60,811 bases of DNA from Clostridia bacterium (lineage in GTDB: Bacteria > Bacillota > Clostridia > Oscillospirales > CAG-272), in the NCBI GenBank assembly GCA_017537175.1, contig JAFYLH010000030.1, forward strand, positions 1-60,811, written 5' to 3'. Shown piece by piece: positions 17,696 to 26,223 of the stretch. Positions within the stretch are counted from its first letter, which is position 1. Each line of letters begins with the position of its first letter. Position numbers and translations under genes: made by a program. Below the pieces are notes generated by a model. That model was not told the origin of the DNA. It ran no database searches and was given only the letters and a program-made list of their open reading frames with translations.

Positions 17696-18232
17696 ATGGA
17701 AGAAAAAATTGTGCTTGATGCTCTGGCAATGGACAGAGCCCTGACCAGAATAGCCCACGAAATAATAGAAAAAAACAGCGAAGCCAAGGAGCTTTGTCTT
17801 GTTGGAATACACCGTAAGGGCGTTCCCCTTGCAAAACAGATAGCCGACTCTATCCGCAAGTTTTCGGATATAGAGGTGGCTGTAGGTGAGCTTGACATAA
17901 CCAAGCACCGTGATGACCTGCATATATATGATGCTTCGGTGGTATCGGGTGAGACAAATATCGGCTTTGATATCCACGATAAGATAGTTGTTCTTGTGGA
18001 TGATGTTATATTTACCGGAAGAACGGTGCGTGCCGCAATGGATGCCCTTATTGCTATGGGCCGTCCCGGCTGCATTCAGCTTGCCGTGCTGATAGACCGA
18101 GGTCACCGAGAGCTTCCCATCAGAGGCGACTATGTGGGCAAGAATATTCCCACATCAAGAAGCGAGCGCATCTCGGTGCGAATCCCGGAATATGACGGTA
18201 AAAAGGAAGTTGCGATAGTTAAGATGTTATAA
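17696..18232 (+). CDS. pyrR: Bifunctional pyr operon attenuator / uracil phosphoribosyltransferase PyrR
   Basis: PyrR binds pyr mRNA leaders in response to UMP and has uracil phosphoribosyltransferase activity. The 178-residue protein begins MEEKIVLDALAMDRALTRIA. It has the LVGIHRKGVPLA segment, the DITKHRDDL loop and the PRPP-binding motif VVLVDDVIFTGRTVRAA, then VLIDRGHRELPIRGDYVGKN, all typical of PyrR. The ATG at 17696 was chosen because the frame upstream runs through the leader terminator, and GAGG lies nine bases before. Convergent with the uracil permease gene and sharing a terminator with it. Confidence 0.95.
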   Translation: MEEKIVLDALAMDRALTRIAHEIIEKNSEAKELCLVGIHRKGVPLAKQIADSIRKFSDIEVAVGELDITKHRDDLHIYDASVVSGETNIGFDIHDKIVVLVDDVIFTGRTVRAAMDALIAMGRPGCIQLAVLIDRGHRELPIRGDYVGKNIPTSRSERISVRIPEYDGKKEVAIVKML

Positions 18233-18242
18233 TGACATAACA

Positions 18243-18274
18243 GCAAAAAGCACCTCATACGAGGTGCTTTTTTT
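18243..18274. terminator. Bidirectional terminator between pyrR and the uracil permease gene
   Basis: AAAAAGCACCTC ATAC GAGGTGCTTTTTTT forms a perfect stem with T-runs in both directions, placed between two convergent genes. Confidence 0.85.
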
Positions 18275-18286
18275 CATTAGTTATGT

Positions 18287-19666
18287 TTACTGATGCTTTC
18301 TTCCCTTGTTAAGAATAATATTGATTATAATACCAAGGATAAGAGCGCAAGCGATAGCTGTAATGGTAACCTTACCGATACTCATAGCCATTCCGCCGAT
18401 ACCGGGGATAAGAATGGCAGATACGGTGAAGAGGTTTGCGTTATCCTCAAGGTCCACCTTCTGAATCATCTTGAGACCGGAAACTGCAATGAAGCCGTAG
18501 AGGGTAATACACACACCTCCCATTACACAACCGGGGATAGAATCAAGGAATGCAACGAAGGGAGATACAAAGGAAACGAGTACCGCCATGATCGCTGTTG
18601 TGGTGATAGTAGCAATAGATGCATTACGTGTAATAGCAACACAACCTACAGACTCACCGTAAGTGGTGTTGGGACATCCGCCGAAGAATGCACCTACAGC
18701 AGAGCCTATACCGTCACCGAGAAGTGTACGGTGGAGTCCGGGATCCTCAAGAAGATCTTTGTCGATAATGGTGGAGAGGTTCTTGTGGTCTGCGATATGT
18801 TCAGCGAAAACAACAAACGCAACGGGAACATATGCTACAGCGATGGTAGCAAGATAACTCATGTTGAATTCACCTGTACCCTTAAGAGCGGTAAGGAAGG
18901 TGAACTCGGGAATTGCAAGGAATGTTTTGAGTCCTACACCGTCAGCAACGAGAGCGGTAAAGGGAGCGAAATCAATAATTTTAAGAGCGTCGTTTCCTGT
19001 AGCATAGCCGATAAGAGTGAAGATCATACCTACTGCATAGCCGGAAAGAATACCTATAATAAAGGGAATGAGTTTAACCATCTTTTTACCGTAGGTGGAA
19101 CAAATAACTACAACCACCAGGGTAACCATAGCACAGATGAAGGACACCCAAATACTGCCGCTCATAACGAACGCCGTACCATCCTCGGTCTTGGGACCGT
19201 ATGAGAATACATCCTTAATGGCTGCGCCCGCAAGTGAAAGACCGATAAGTGCAACTGTGGGACCGATAACTGCCGCAGGCATAAGCTTGTTGATCCATGC
19301 CACACCGGCAAGCTTAACGATAATGGCGAGAATAACATATACAAGTCCTGCAAATGCCGCACCGATAATGAGTCCGAGATAACCAAGGCTCATGGAAACT
19401 CCACCTGCAAATGCTGCAAGCATAGAGTTGATGAAAGCAAAGGAAGAACCGAGAAAAACGGGACTTCTGAACTTGGTGAAAAGCTGATAAACGATAGTAC
19501 CTACACCTGCACCAAAGAGTGCAGCAGATGCAGACATACCGTTACCGACGATTGCGGGAACAGCAATGGTTGCCGCCATAATAGCGAGTAACTGCTGGAT
19601 TGCAAACACGATAAGGCTGCCAAATTTTGGCTTGTCGTGAATGCCGTAAACGAGTTTGTTAGACAT
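18287..19666 (-). CDS. Uracil/xanthine permease (NCS2 family)
   Basis: This 459-residue proton-coupled nucleobase transporter of the UraA/PyrP type has about 12-14 membrane helices. Family hallmarks are the N-terminal QQLLAIMAATIAVPAIVG, the substrate-binding helix region with VVFAEHIADH (the Glu position) and GGCPNTTYGESVG. The ATG at 19666 (MSNKLVYGIHDKPKFG) has GGAGGAG five bases upstream and is preferred over an ATG at 19699. Convergent to pyrR, and likely feeding uracil to salvage by PyrR. Uracil is the probable substrate because of this neighbour, though xanthine is possible. Confidence 0.9.
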   Translation of the reverse strand: MSNKLVYGIHDKPKFGSLIVFAIQQLLAIMAATIAVPAIVGNGMSASAALFGAGVGTIVYQLFTKFRSPVFLGSSFAFINSMLAAFAGGVSMSLGYLGLIIGAAFAGLVYVILAIIVKLAGVAWINKLMPAAVIGPTVALIGLSLAGAAIKDVFSYGPKTEDGTAFVMSGSIWVSFICAMVTLVVVVICSTYGKKMVKLIPFIIGILSGYAVGMIFTLIGYATGNDALKIIDFAPFTALVADGVGLKTFLAIPEFTFLTALKGTGEFNMSYLATIAVAYVPVAFVVFAEHIADHKNLSTIIDKDLLEDPGLHRTLLGDGIGSAVGAFFGGCPNTTYGESVGCVAITRNASIATITTTAIMAVLVSFVSPFVAFLDSIPGCVMGGVCITLYGFIAVSGLKMIQKVDLEDNANLFTVSAILIPGIGGMAMSIGKVTITAIACALILGIIINIILNKGRKHQ

Positions 19667-19726
19667 TTTTCTCCTCCGGATTTTTTTAAATTTTGCCACT
19701 CGTGTGGACTTTGTCTCTAAATGTTG

Positions 19727-19755
19727 ATTTTACCACTTCCGACAAAAAAAGTCAA
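19727..19755 (-). promoter_or_regulatory. Promoter of the uracil permease gene
   Basis: Minus strand TTGACT (19750-19755), 17-nt spacer and TAAAAT (19727-19732). The roughly 55-nt leader contains a small CCAC ACGA GTGG hairpin but no terminator, so no PyrR attenuation is evident here. Confidence 0.75.
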
Positions 19756-19806
19756 CATTTCTTCAATGATCAGGAAAAAATAATACAAAAAACACCCGAG
19801 GGTGTT

Positions 19807-20709
19807 TTATGTCATATAATATTTGTCATACAGCACTGCTGCATCCTCAAAATGATAGCTGGGGTATTTTTCCCCGTCTCCTGCCCCGAGAGTTATAAGG
19901 ACATATCTGTGTCCGTCTACCTCTGCATAGCTGGCAAGACACAGCCCTGCCCCGGTGGTATATCCCGTTTTACCGCCGAGGATCTTTGTATCAAGGGAAT
20001 ATTCCTTCATGGGCTCGGTAAGTGTGCTTTTGAGAAGTATTCCGTTTTTGTGCTGCTCGGTGGCCGCGGTAAGGTAGCTGTCTGTGGTAATTATCTCAAG
20101 AAACATGTCATTTTTTAGTGCCTTTGAAAAAAGCAGGGCCATATCCGAGGCGGTGGAATAATTGTTGACATCGTCAAGTCCTGTAGCATCCGAAAAGCGG
20201 GTGCTTTTCATTCCGAGAAGATCGGCATAATGATTCATAAGAGCCACAAACTCTTTTTCTCCTCCCGATATATGCATTGCAACACCCAATGCCGCGTCTC
20301 CGCCGCTTGGCAGCATAACACCGTAAAGCATATCACGCAGCGACACCCTCTCTCCCGGCTTAAAGCCTGCAACAGAAGCATTGGCGCGCTTCATAGCTTC
20401 TATTATATCCTCGGTAAAGGTAAACTCTCTGTCAAGCTCCACTGTTTTTTCCAATGCGACATATGCGGTCATTATCTTGGTAAGGGATGCTATGGGCATT
20501 TGCTGATGCGGATTTTTGCTGTAGCATATCCTGCCGCCCTCTGACTCTAACATAAGCACACTTCTGCTCGAAAGCCTGTCTGTATTCTCAGTGCCAAAGG
20601 CTGCTACGGTCTCTCTGTGTTCCGCGCTGAGACTGTTACAAACCACAGCGGCTATAATGCAGATCAGCGACAATAGGAATAATATATTCAGTTTTTTCTT
20701 TTCATTCAT
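19807..20709 (-). CDS. D-alanyl-D-alanine carboxypeptidase (DacA/DacF-type low-mass PBP)
   Basis: This 300-residue serine D,D-carboxypeptidase trims peptidoglycan pentapeptides. An N-terminal hydrophobic helix (LNILFLLSLICIIAAVV) exports it. The active-site SxxK is S75-L-T-K78 in IASLTKIMTAYVALE. The SxN motif is S135-G-G137 followed by D, so the usual Asn is Gly. KTG is present in GGKTGYTTGAGLCLA. The family's C-terminal beta domain and amphipathic anchor are missing, giving a short catalytic-only form. It overlaps the upstream recombinase gene by eight bases. A peptidoglycan role is secure; the exact paralogue (vegetative or sporulation) is not. Confidence 0.9.
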   Translation of the reverse strand: MNEKKKLNILFLLSLICIIAAVVCNSLSAEHRETVAAFGTENTDRLSSRSVLMLESEGGRICYSKNPHQQMPIASLTKIMTAYVALEKTVELDREFTFTEDIIEAMKRANASVAGFKPGERVSLRDMLYGVMLPSGGDAALGVAMHISGGEKEFVALMNHYADLLGMKSTRFSDATGLDDVNNYSTASDMALLFSKALKNDMFLEIITTDSYLTAATEQHKNGILLKSTLTEPMKEYSLDTKILGGKTGYTTGAGLCLASYAEVDGHRYVLITLGAGDGEKYPSYHFEDAAVLYDKYYMT

Positions 20710-21688
20710 TCTTCTTTCCTGTTTTTTTGGATAAGGGGTTCTGCCTCATTGCCTCCTCCATACTCTTGTCGCTGACATGGGTATATATCTGAGTGGTATT
20801 GAGTTGCTCGTGTCCCAAAATATCCTTTAAGACACGGACATCCACCCTTCCTGTCTGATACATAAGGGTAGCCGCAGTATGACGGAGCTTATGCACCGAG
20901 CATTTTTTGTAGCCCAGATCCGCCATATCAAGATATTTATATACTATCTTCTGCACCATCTGATTGCTTATACGGCGGTGGTTGCGGCTGATAAAAAGTG
21001 CGTTTTTATCCTTTGGCTCACCGTCGCGGGCTCTTACGGCAATATATTTTTTAAGAGCATCGGCACAGGCATCGTTCAGATATATTATGCGCTCCTTGTT
21101 ACCCTTGCCCAAAACTCTGAGCGAGCGGTATTCCCTGTCAAGGTCGGGAAGGCTGATACCCGTAAGCTCTGACAGTCGCATTCCGCAGTTAAGAAAGAGG
21201 GTCAGGATACAGTAATCCCTTTCGCGGTGCTTTGACTCGGTGTCGTTTTCCACCGCAGACAGCAGAGCCAGGCTCTCCTCGAGGGTAAGGAACTTTGGAA
21301 GCTTGTTCTTGACTCTGGGACCCTCCATATTGTCACAGGGGTTGACCTCTATACTGTTTCTGACAACACAAAGATATTTAAAAAATCCCTTGAGGCTTGA
21401 GAGCTTTCTTGCCCTTGTGGTGGCAGAGTTTTTCCTGTGCTTTGTAAGATAATCCATATATCTATAGATATCTTCCTTTGTTATTTTTCCAATATCCTCG
21501 ATTGTAATACGGCTGATATCGGTTTGTTTTATATTTTCTTCGCTTATATCCCCGCTTTTGGCGGCAAGGATATATCTGAAAAATGTCAAAAGGTCATGCT
21601 CGTATTCGGAAACTGTCTTAAGTGAACGGTTTTTTGACGAGCGGCAGTAGGAGCAATACTGCTCTACCGCTTCAGGCATTTTTGGCAT
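20702..21688 (-). CDS. Tyrosine recombinase, XerC/XerD-like
   Basis: This 328-residue tyrosine site-specific recombinase has an N-terminal SAM-like core-binding domain (about 1-115) and a C-terminal catalytic domain. Catalytic residues are visible: Arg in NCGMRLSEL, Lys in the beta-hairpin GKGNKERIIYL, His-x-x-Arg in HKLRHTAATLMY, His in LGHEQLNTTQIY and the nucleophilic Tyr in TQIYTHV. There is no neighbouring mobile element or att-like repeat, and it is translationally coupled to a cell-wall gene, so a chromosome-dimer-resolution role (XerC or XerD) is more likely than an integrase role. No dif site was identified in the window. Confidence 0.85.
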   Translation of the reverse strand: MPKMPEAVEQYCSYCRSSKNRSLKTVSEYEHDLLTFFRYILAAKSGDISEENIKQTDISRITIEDIGKITKEDIYRYMDYLTKHRKNSATTRARKLSSLKGFFKYLCVVRNSIEVNPCDNMEGPRVKNKLPKFLTLEESLALLSAVENDTESKHRERDYCILTLFLNCGMRLSELTGISLPDLDREYRSLRVLGKGNKERIIYLNDACADALKKYIAVRARDGEPKDKNALFISRNHRRISNQMVQKIVYKYLDMADLGYKKCSVHKLRHTAATLMYQTGRVDVRVLKDILGHEQLNTTQIYTHVSDKSMEEAMRQNPLSKKTGKKNE

Positions 21689-21778
21689 AGTGCAACTCCT
21701 TAAAATTTAGTAAAAGGTATTGTAATTTAATTATATATATAGTAAAATATTATTAATTATATCCTGGAGGTAACAGAA

Positions 21779-22609
21779 TTGAAAACGATGAAGAAATATA
21801 CTTATGATATGTTCAAGCTTATGATAGACCAGATAGGTATTGCAATGCTGGGTCTGGTTATGACCATAGCTACCCACACCAACGATAAGCTTTATCTTAT
21901 GACAAGCGTCCTCTGCGTGGCATTTTATGTCTACCTGCTCTATGCAATGATGTATGATACCGGCAAAAAGGACAAGCCTGCCATTGACGGCGGCCGCGCT
22001 AAATTGAACCCTCTTAAGGGCCTTTGGATAGGTCTTGGTGCCAATGCCATCAATATAATCTGCGGTGTTATGATCGCAGTATTTTCTGCATATACCGTTC
22101 TGCAGAGCCCTGTAGTGGTCCTTGACCAGAACGGCAACGAGGCAAAGGTATTTATAAGAAACGAAGTGACCGAGACTATGGATGTCCAAGACTATACCTA
22201 CACCCAGGTCGAGCTCTTTTCCAATTCGGGCGGTGAGGCTGTCATCGGAGAAAAGGAAGGCTACCGAAGCTCAGAGGTGGTAGCAGACAGCGGTACGGTT
22301 GAGGTATATGATGAGGATAATAATGAGATCGAGCTCTACTCTGACAGCGGAATGAGACTCTCCACCAAGCAAAAGGGCATCGAAAACTGGGCAAGCAATC
22401 TGTACGGCATTCCATATATTGCCGCTACATTTTTACAGTCAATGTTTGAGGGTATCCGTTATAATTTCTTTGAGGGCAACGATAATTACTTCTATCTCCT
22501 GACTCCCGTGCTTCCCATACTGTTTTCTGCCTTAGGCTACTATATGGGTGCCAAGGGTAAGCGCATACTCTTCTTCCTGCCGGAAAGAAAGCAAAAGCCC
22601 AAGTATTAA
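21779..22609 (+). CDS. Hypothetical membrane protein
   Basis: Not recognised. The 276-residue protein starts at TTG 21779, eight bases after GGAGG; an ATG at 21788 is the alternative. Three hydrophobic segments are at about 15-32, 36-56 and 80-102, then an acidic soluble region (about 105-200) with repeated ELYSDSG/ELFSNSG-like phrases, and a final membrane segment near 245-262 before a basic tail (PERKQKPKY). It is divergent from the recombinase gene and upstream of the amidase and radA. The first helices and YDMFKLMIDQIGIAMLGLV suggest a small clostridial membrane family. Confidence 0.65.
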   Translation: MKTMKKYTYDMFKLMIDQIGIAMLGLVMTIATHTNDKLYLMTSVLCVAFYVYLLYAMMYDTGKKDKPAIDGGRAKLNPLKGLWIGLGANAINIICGVMIAVFSAYTVLQSPVVVLDQNGNEAKVFIRNEVTETMDVQDYTYTQVELFSNSGGEAVIGEKEGYRSSEVVADSGTVEVYDEDNNEIELYSDSGMRLSTKQKGIENWASNLYGIPYIAATFLQSMFEGIRYNFFEGNDNYFYLLTPVLPILFSALGYYMGAKGKRILFFLPERKQKPKY

Positions 22610-22674
22610 TTCTTTATCATCTGTCACCCGTAAAAAGCATATATATTATCAAGTTTATTTTTGCGGGTGATATA

Positions 22675-23388
22675 TTGAAATCAAAGGCTATGTGGGCAAC
22701 CTTAAAGTTTGCCCTGTTTACAATTTTGCTTATCCTGTGTGCCCTGCTTCTCAACGGCATAGGGTATCATTTTGATGCAAGAACTGCATCTGTTCCGGTA
22801 GCTCCCACCGTTCTTATCGACCCGGGTCACGGCGGCGAGGACGGAGGTGCTGTAGGTATAAACGGCTGTGTCGAAAAGAATATCAATTTGGAAATATCCC
22901 TGATACTGAGGGATCTTTTGCAGATGTCGGGAATCGATGCGGTTATGACACGCTCAGAGGATATTATGCTCTATGACTCTGCCGCCCCCGGCAAAAAGAA
23001 AGCACAGGACCTTAAAAATCGGGTAATGATGGCAGAGGAGCTCAATGCGGCTCTTACCGTCAGCATACATATGAATACCTACCCCTCTGAAAAATGCAGC
23101 GGTGCGCAGGTCTACTATTCGCCCAACACCGAAGAAAGTAAGACTTTGGCGGAGGGTATCCGATCTTCCTTTATAAATAATCTGCAGCCCCAAAACCAAA
23201 GACAGACCAAGGAAGCAACATCCGCCATATATCTTCTCCACAACATAAAGACGCCTGCCGTTCTGGTAGAGTGCGGATTTATTTCAAACCGTGAAGAAGC
23301 ACAGCTTTTGTGCGACAGCTCTTATCAGCACAAGGTTGCATTGGCTATATATTCATCTATTATAGAACATCTTAACAAGGAAGTCTGA
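22675..23388 (+). CDS. CwlD-like N-acetylmuramoyl-L-alanine amidase
   Basis: This 237-residue zinc amidase of the Amidase_3 family cleaves the MurNAc-L-Ala bond. An N-terminal helix (about 8-28) exports or anchors it. The zinc ligands and catalytic Glu are visible as His in IDPGHGGEDGG, Glu in CVEKNINLEIS, His in VSIHMNTYP and Glu in LVECGFIS. The size and single-domain architecture fit CwlD, which makes muramic-lactam in the spore cortex. This hints at a spore-forming ancestry, although the rest of the sporulation system is not in view. The TTG start at 22675 follows GGGTGA; ATG at 22690 is an alternative. Its stop codon is one base before radA. Confidence 0.85.
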   Translation: MKSKAMWATLKFALFTILLILCALLLNGIGYHFDARTASVPVAPTVLIDPGHGGEDGGAVGINGCVEKNINLEISLILRDLLQMSGIDAVMTRSEDIMLYDSAAPGKKKAQDLKNRVMMAEELNAALTVSIHMNTYPSEKCSGAQVYYSPNTEESKTLAEGIRSSFINNLQPQNQRQTKEATSAIYLLHNIKTPAVLVECGFISNREEAQLLCDSSYQHKVALAIYSSIIEHLNKEV

Positions 23389-23389
23389 A

Positions 23390-24751
23390 ATGAAAGAAAA
23401 AACAGTTTTTGTCTGTACCGAATGCGGGAATACAGTGTCCCGTTGGGCAGGAAAATGTCCCGCCTGCGGAGAGTGGAACACCCTTGAGGAGCGCGCGGTC
23501 ACACCCGAGCCTAAAAAGGCGGGCAGACCCAGAGCCACAGCCACGGTATATGACAGCTCCCCCGAGCTGCTTCGTGACCTTGAACTGCCCAACTATATCC
23601 GTTCCAAAAGCGGAATAGGTGAGCTTGACCGTGTCCTTGGCGGAGGCATAGTATCAGGCTCGGCGGTTCTTTTGTCGGGTGAGCCGGGTATAGGCAAATC
23701 AACCCTTCTTATGCAGATATCGGGCAAGCTATGTCCTAAAAACAAGGTACTGTATGTTTCGGGCGAGGAATCAGGCTCGCAGATAAAGCTCAGAGCCAAG
23801 CGCCTTGGTGTTACCCCCGACAATCTCTATATACTCATTGAAACAAATATTGATAAAATTCTCGGTCAGATAGAAAATCTGAAGCCGGATATAGTCATAG
23901 TTGACTCTATACAGACCATATACGATGACCGTGTTGGCTCCTCGGCAGGCAGTATAAGTCAGGTCAAGGAATGTGCCGCAAGATTTATTATTACCGCAAA
24001 AAATGCGGGTATATCCATAATCCTTGTAAGCCATGTAAACAAGGAGGGTAACATTGCAGGTCCCAAGGTCCTTGAGCATGCGGTGGATGCAGTCCTCTAT
24101 TTTGAGGGAGAAAACCGCAGCTCCTACCGTATTATCCGTGCCATCAAAAACCGCTTTGGCTCAACCAACGAGATCGGTGTTTTTGAAATGAACGAGAACG
24201 GTCTTTGTGAGGTCCCCAACCCCTCCGAGGCTCTGCTTGCAGGCAGACCCAAGGACGTTTCGGGCAGCTGTGCCGTATGCCTTATGGAGGGCAGCCGTCC
24301 TATTATAGCAGAGGTTCAGGCTCTGTGTGTACCTACCGTATTCCCTGCTCCCAAGCGCACCTCCAACGGCGTTGACTATAACCGTATGTATATGCTCTTG
24401 GCCGTTCTTGAAAAAAGACTGCGGGCAAAATTTTCGGTAAACGATATATATCTTAATGTGGTGGGCGGTCTGAGAGCCGACGAGCCTGCGGCTGATATGG
24501 CAATAGCCTTGGCTTTACTTTCCTCCCTTAAGGACAAGCCCGTGCCCGAAAATGTAATCGCCATCGGCGAGATAGGGCTTGCGGGTGAATGCCGTGCCGT
24601 ACCCAATATAGATCAGCGCATAAGCGAGGCGGTGCGCCTCGGCTTTGATACAATAATCATTCCCAAGCGCTGCTGTACAAAATCATTTAAAACCGACAGC
24701 TCGGTCAAGATAATTCCTGTTTCCAGTGTATTTGAGGTGATGATGAAGTAA
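23390..24751 (+). CDS. radA: DNA repair protein RadA
   Basis: RadA (Sms) is a RecA-like ATPase and helicase that processes recombination intermediates. The 453-residue protein has the N-terminal C4 zinc finger (CTECG...CPACGEW), Walker A GEPGIGKSTL, Walker B IVIVDSIQTIY, the RadA-specific KNRFGSTNEIGVF motif, and the C-terminal Lon-like domain (GGLRADEPAADMAIALALLSS, ending EVMMK). It is a complete member at normal length. It starts two bases after the CwlD-like amidase gene. Downstream is a composite repeat that begins at its stop codon. Confidence 0.97.
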   Translation: MKEKTVFVCTECGNTVSRWAGKCPACGEWNTLEERAVTPEPKKAGRPRATATVYDSSPELLRDLELPNYIRSKSGIGELDRVLGGGIVSGSAVLLSGEPGIGKSTLLMQISGKLCPKNKVLYVSGEESGSQIKLRAKRLGVTPDNLYILIETNIDKILGQIENLKPDIVIVDSIQTIYDDRVGSSAGSISQVKECAARFIITAKNAGISIILVSHVNKEGNIAGPKVLEHAVDAVLYFEGENRSSYRIIRAIKNRFGSTNEIGVFEMNENGLCEVPNPSEALLAGRPKDVSGSCAVCLMEGSRPIIAEVQALCVPTVFPAPKRTSNGVDYNRMYMLLAVLEKRLRAKFSVNDIYLNVVGGLRADEPAADMAIALALLSSLKDKPVPENVIAIGEIGLAGECRAVPNIDQRISEAVRLGFDTIIIPKRCCTKSFKTDSSVKIIPVSSVFEVMMK

Positions 24752-24853
24752 GTGCGGAATTACAGAGGATTTTTGTTGCATCATTGCAACAAAAATCTTC
24801 ATTAACTCCTAACTCCTAACTCCTAACTTTAAGAATGTCCTCGGCATTCTTAA
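24752..24853 (+). repeat. Heptamer/hairpin element after radA
   Basis: Directly after the radA stop codon: GTGCGGAATTACAGAGG, then a perfect 12-bp stem ATTTTTGTTGCA TCAT TGCAACAAAAAT (24769-24796), then CTTCATTAA and three CTCCTAA units, then a second stem TTTAAGAATG ... CATTCTTAAA (24828-24854). It has the same parts as the grpE element but in reverse orientation relative to the host gene. Confidence 0.8.
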
Positions 24854-24883
24854 AAAGTGTCTTCCAAAAGCAGAAGACACTTT
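24854..24883. terminator. Terminator between radA and the AI-2E-family gene
   Basis: AAAGTGTCTTC and GAAGACACTTT form a perfect 11-bp stem directly downstream of the minus-strand transporter stop codon; T-rich ends exist on both sides. Confidence 0.8.
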
Positions 24884-24888
24884 GATAT

Positions 24889-26142
24889 TTACTTTGCCTT
24901 TGGCTTTGACTTTTGTCTGCGCTTTATTTTACCGTATCCCTGGGGATAATAGTTCACCAGACTTCTTGATTTGCCCCTTGCAATAAGCAGCTTGTTTGCG
25001 TATTCAACAAACAGCGCATACAGGGTAGCAAAGATAGGAACACCGATAAACATACCGGTTATGCCAAGCACGCCGCTCATAAAGATGATGGAGAACATTA
25101 CCCAAAGTGCGCTCATCTTGGTGGAGTCACCGAGAATTGCGGGGCCGATAACATTGCCGTCAAGCTGCTGAATGGCAAGTATGATAAGGATAAACCAAAA
25201 GCTCTTTACCGGATCTACTATGAATATGATAAATGCGCTGGGTATGGCACCGATAAAGGGACCAAAGAAGGGAATCACATTTGTTACACCCACAACAACC
25301 GAAATTAAGGGATAATAGGGCATCTTACATATCATCAGCACAAAGAAGGTAAGGATTCCTATAATGATGGAGTCTATGATCTTACCGATAATAAAGCCCT
25401 CAAAGGTTCTTTTTGTGGTGCGTGTAATGCGCACCATACGGGCTGCGATCTTACTGTTAAAGAGCGCATATACCGTCTTTTTTACCTGAGCGCAAAGCCG
25501 CTCCTTGGAGAAAAGGAAATATACCGAAACGATAATTCCTATAAGAGCGTTCTTAAGAGAATTGATGATATTTGTAGCAAAATTAAGTATGTAGGGCGAT
25601 GCATCGATAAAAAGCTTGTGGGAGTTCTGAAGAATGTCATTAACAAGCTCATTAACGCTGTCCTCAAGTGCTTCGATATCTATAAAGTTCAGCAGGACCT
25701 TGGGGATAAATGTCTTATCCTTATCAAAAATATTGGTCATAAACTCCTGTGCGCCTGTCACATATCCCATGGTTCTTGACTGAAGGTCGTTATAGCTGTT
25801 TACTATCTGAGGTATTACAAGATATACAAACAGCGAAATAACCACAGTTACCAGAGTATATGCCAATATAAGCGACAGTACCCTCTTGAGCTTACGAAGT
25901 GCCTTTTTCTTATCCCCGATAAATGCCAACACCTTGTTTTCAAAGAGCATCATCAAGGGATTTATAAGAAATGCTATGCTAAAGCCTATGATAAAGGGAT
26001 TAAGCAATGCTACCGTTTTCTTTACGGTACCCCATACCACCCCAAGATGGACGGATGCGGTCACCAACGCCACCGCAAAGGTTATAACTATACAGGCATA
26101 GACCGCTATGGTCGTATATTTTCTGTTCCAATCTATTTTCAA
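24889..26142 (-). CDS. AI-2E family transporter (YtvI/PerM type)
   Basis: This 417-residue integral membrane protein of the AI-2E/PerM superfamily includes the E. coli AI-2 exporter TqsA and Na+/H+ antiporters, so the substrate cannot be given. Helices are seen at about 12-32, 42-62, 88-115, 180-205, 250-275, 280-320 and 330-375. Family hallmarks are NPFIIGFSIAFLINPLM near the start, PYYPLISVVVGVTNVIPFFGPFIG, and QQLDGNVIGPAILGDSTKMSALWV. The C-terminus is basic (KIKRRQKSKPKAK). The start is TTG with GGGGTGA upstream. Divergent from ispE. Confidence 0.85.
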   Translation of the reverse strand: MKIDWNRKYTTIAVYACIVITFAVALVTASVHLGVVWGTVKKTVALLNPFIIGFSIAFLINPLMMLFENKVLAFIGDKKKALRKLKRVLSLILAYTLVTVVISLFVYLVIPQIVNSYNDLQSRTMGYVTGAQEFMTNIFDKDKTFIPKVLLNFIDIEALEDSVNELVNDILQNSHKLFIDASPYILNFATNIINSLKNALIGIIVSVYFLFSKERLCAQVKKTVYALFNSKIAARMVRITRTTKRTFEGFIIGKIIDSIIIGILTFFVLMICKMPYYPLISVVVGVTNVIPFFGPFIGAIPSAFIIFIVDPVKSFWFILIILAIQQLDGNVIGPAILGDSTKMSALWVMFSIIFMSGVLGITGMFIGVPIFATLYALFVEYANKLLIARGKSRSLVNYYPQGYGKIKRRQKSKPKAK

Positions 26143-26163
26143 AAAATCACCCCTTTTATTAAA

Positions 26164-26192
26164 TACTATACCAAAAAACGACTGTTGTCAAC
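26164..26192 (-). promoter_or_regulatory. Probable promoter of the AI-2E-family gene
   Basis: Minus strand TTGACA followed after 15 nt by TATAGT, or after 17 nt by TAGTAT. It lies in the 80-nt divergent spacer with ispE. Confidence 0.5.
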
Positions 26193-26223
26193 CAATTATA
26201 TAAAATTTTATTGGAGTTTTATG

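Noticed and set aside
19667..19726. PyrR attenuator in the uracil permease leader
   Set aside because: Only a 4-bp stem is present and there is no T-run on the transcribed strand.
20702..21688. Prophage or integrative element integrase
   Set aside because: No att-like direct repeats, phage genes or conjugation genes nearby; coupling to a cell-wall gene and length fit a chromosomal Xer protein.
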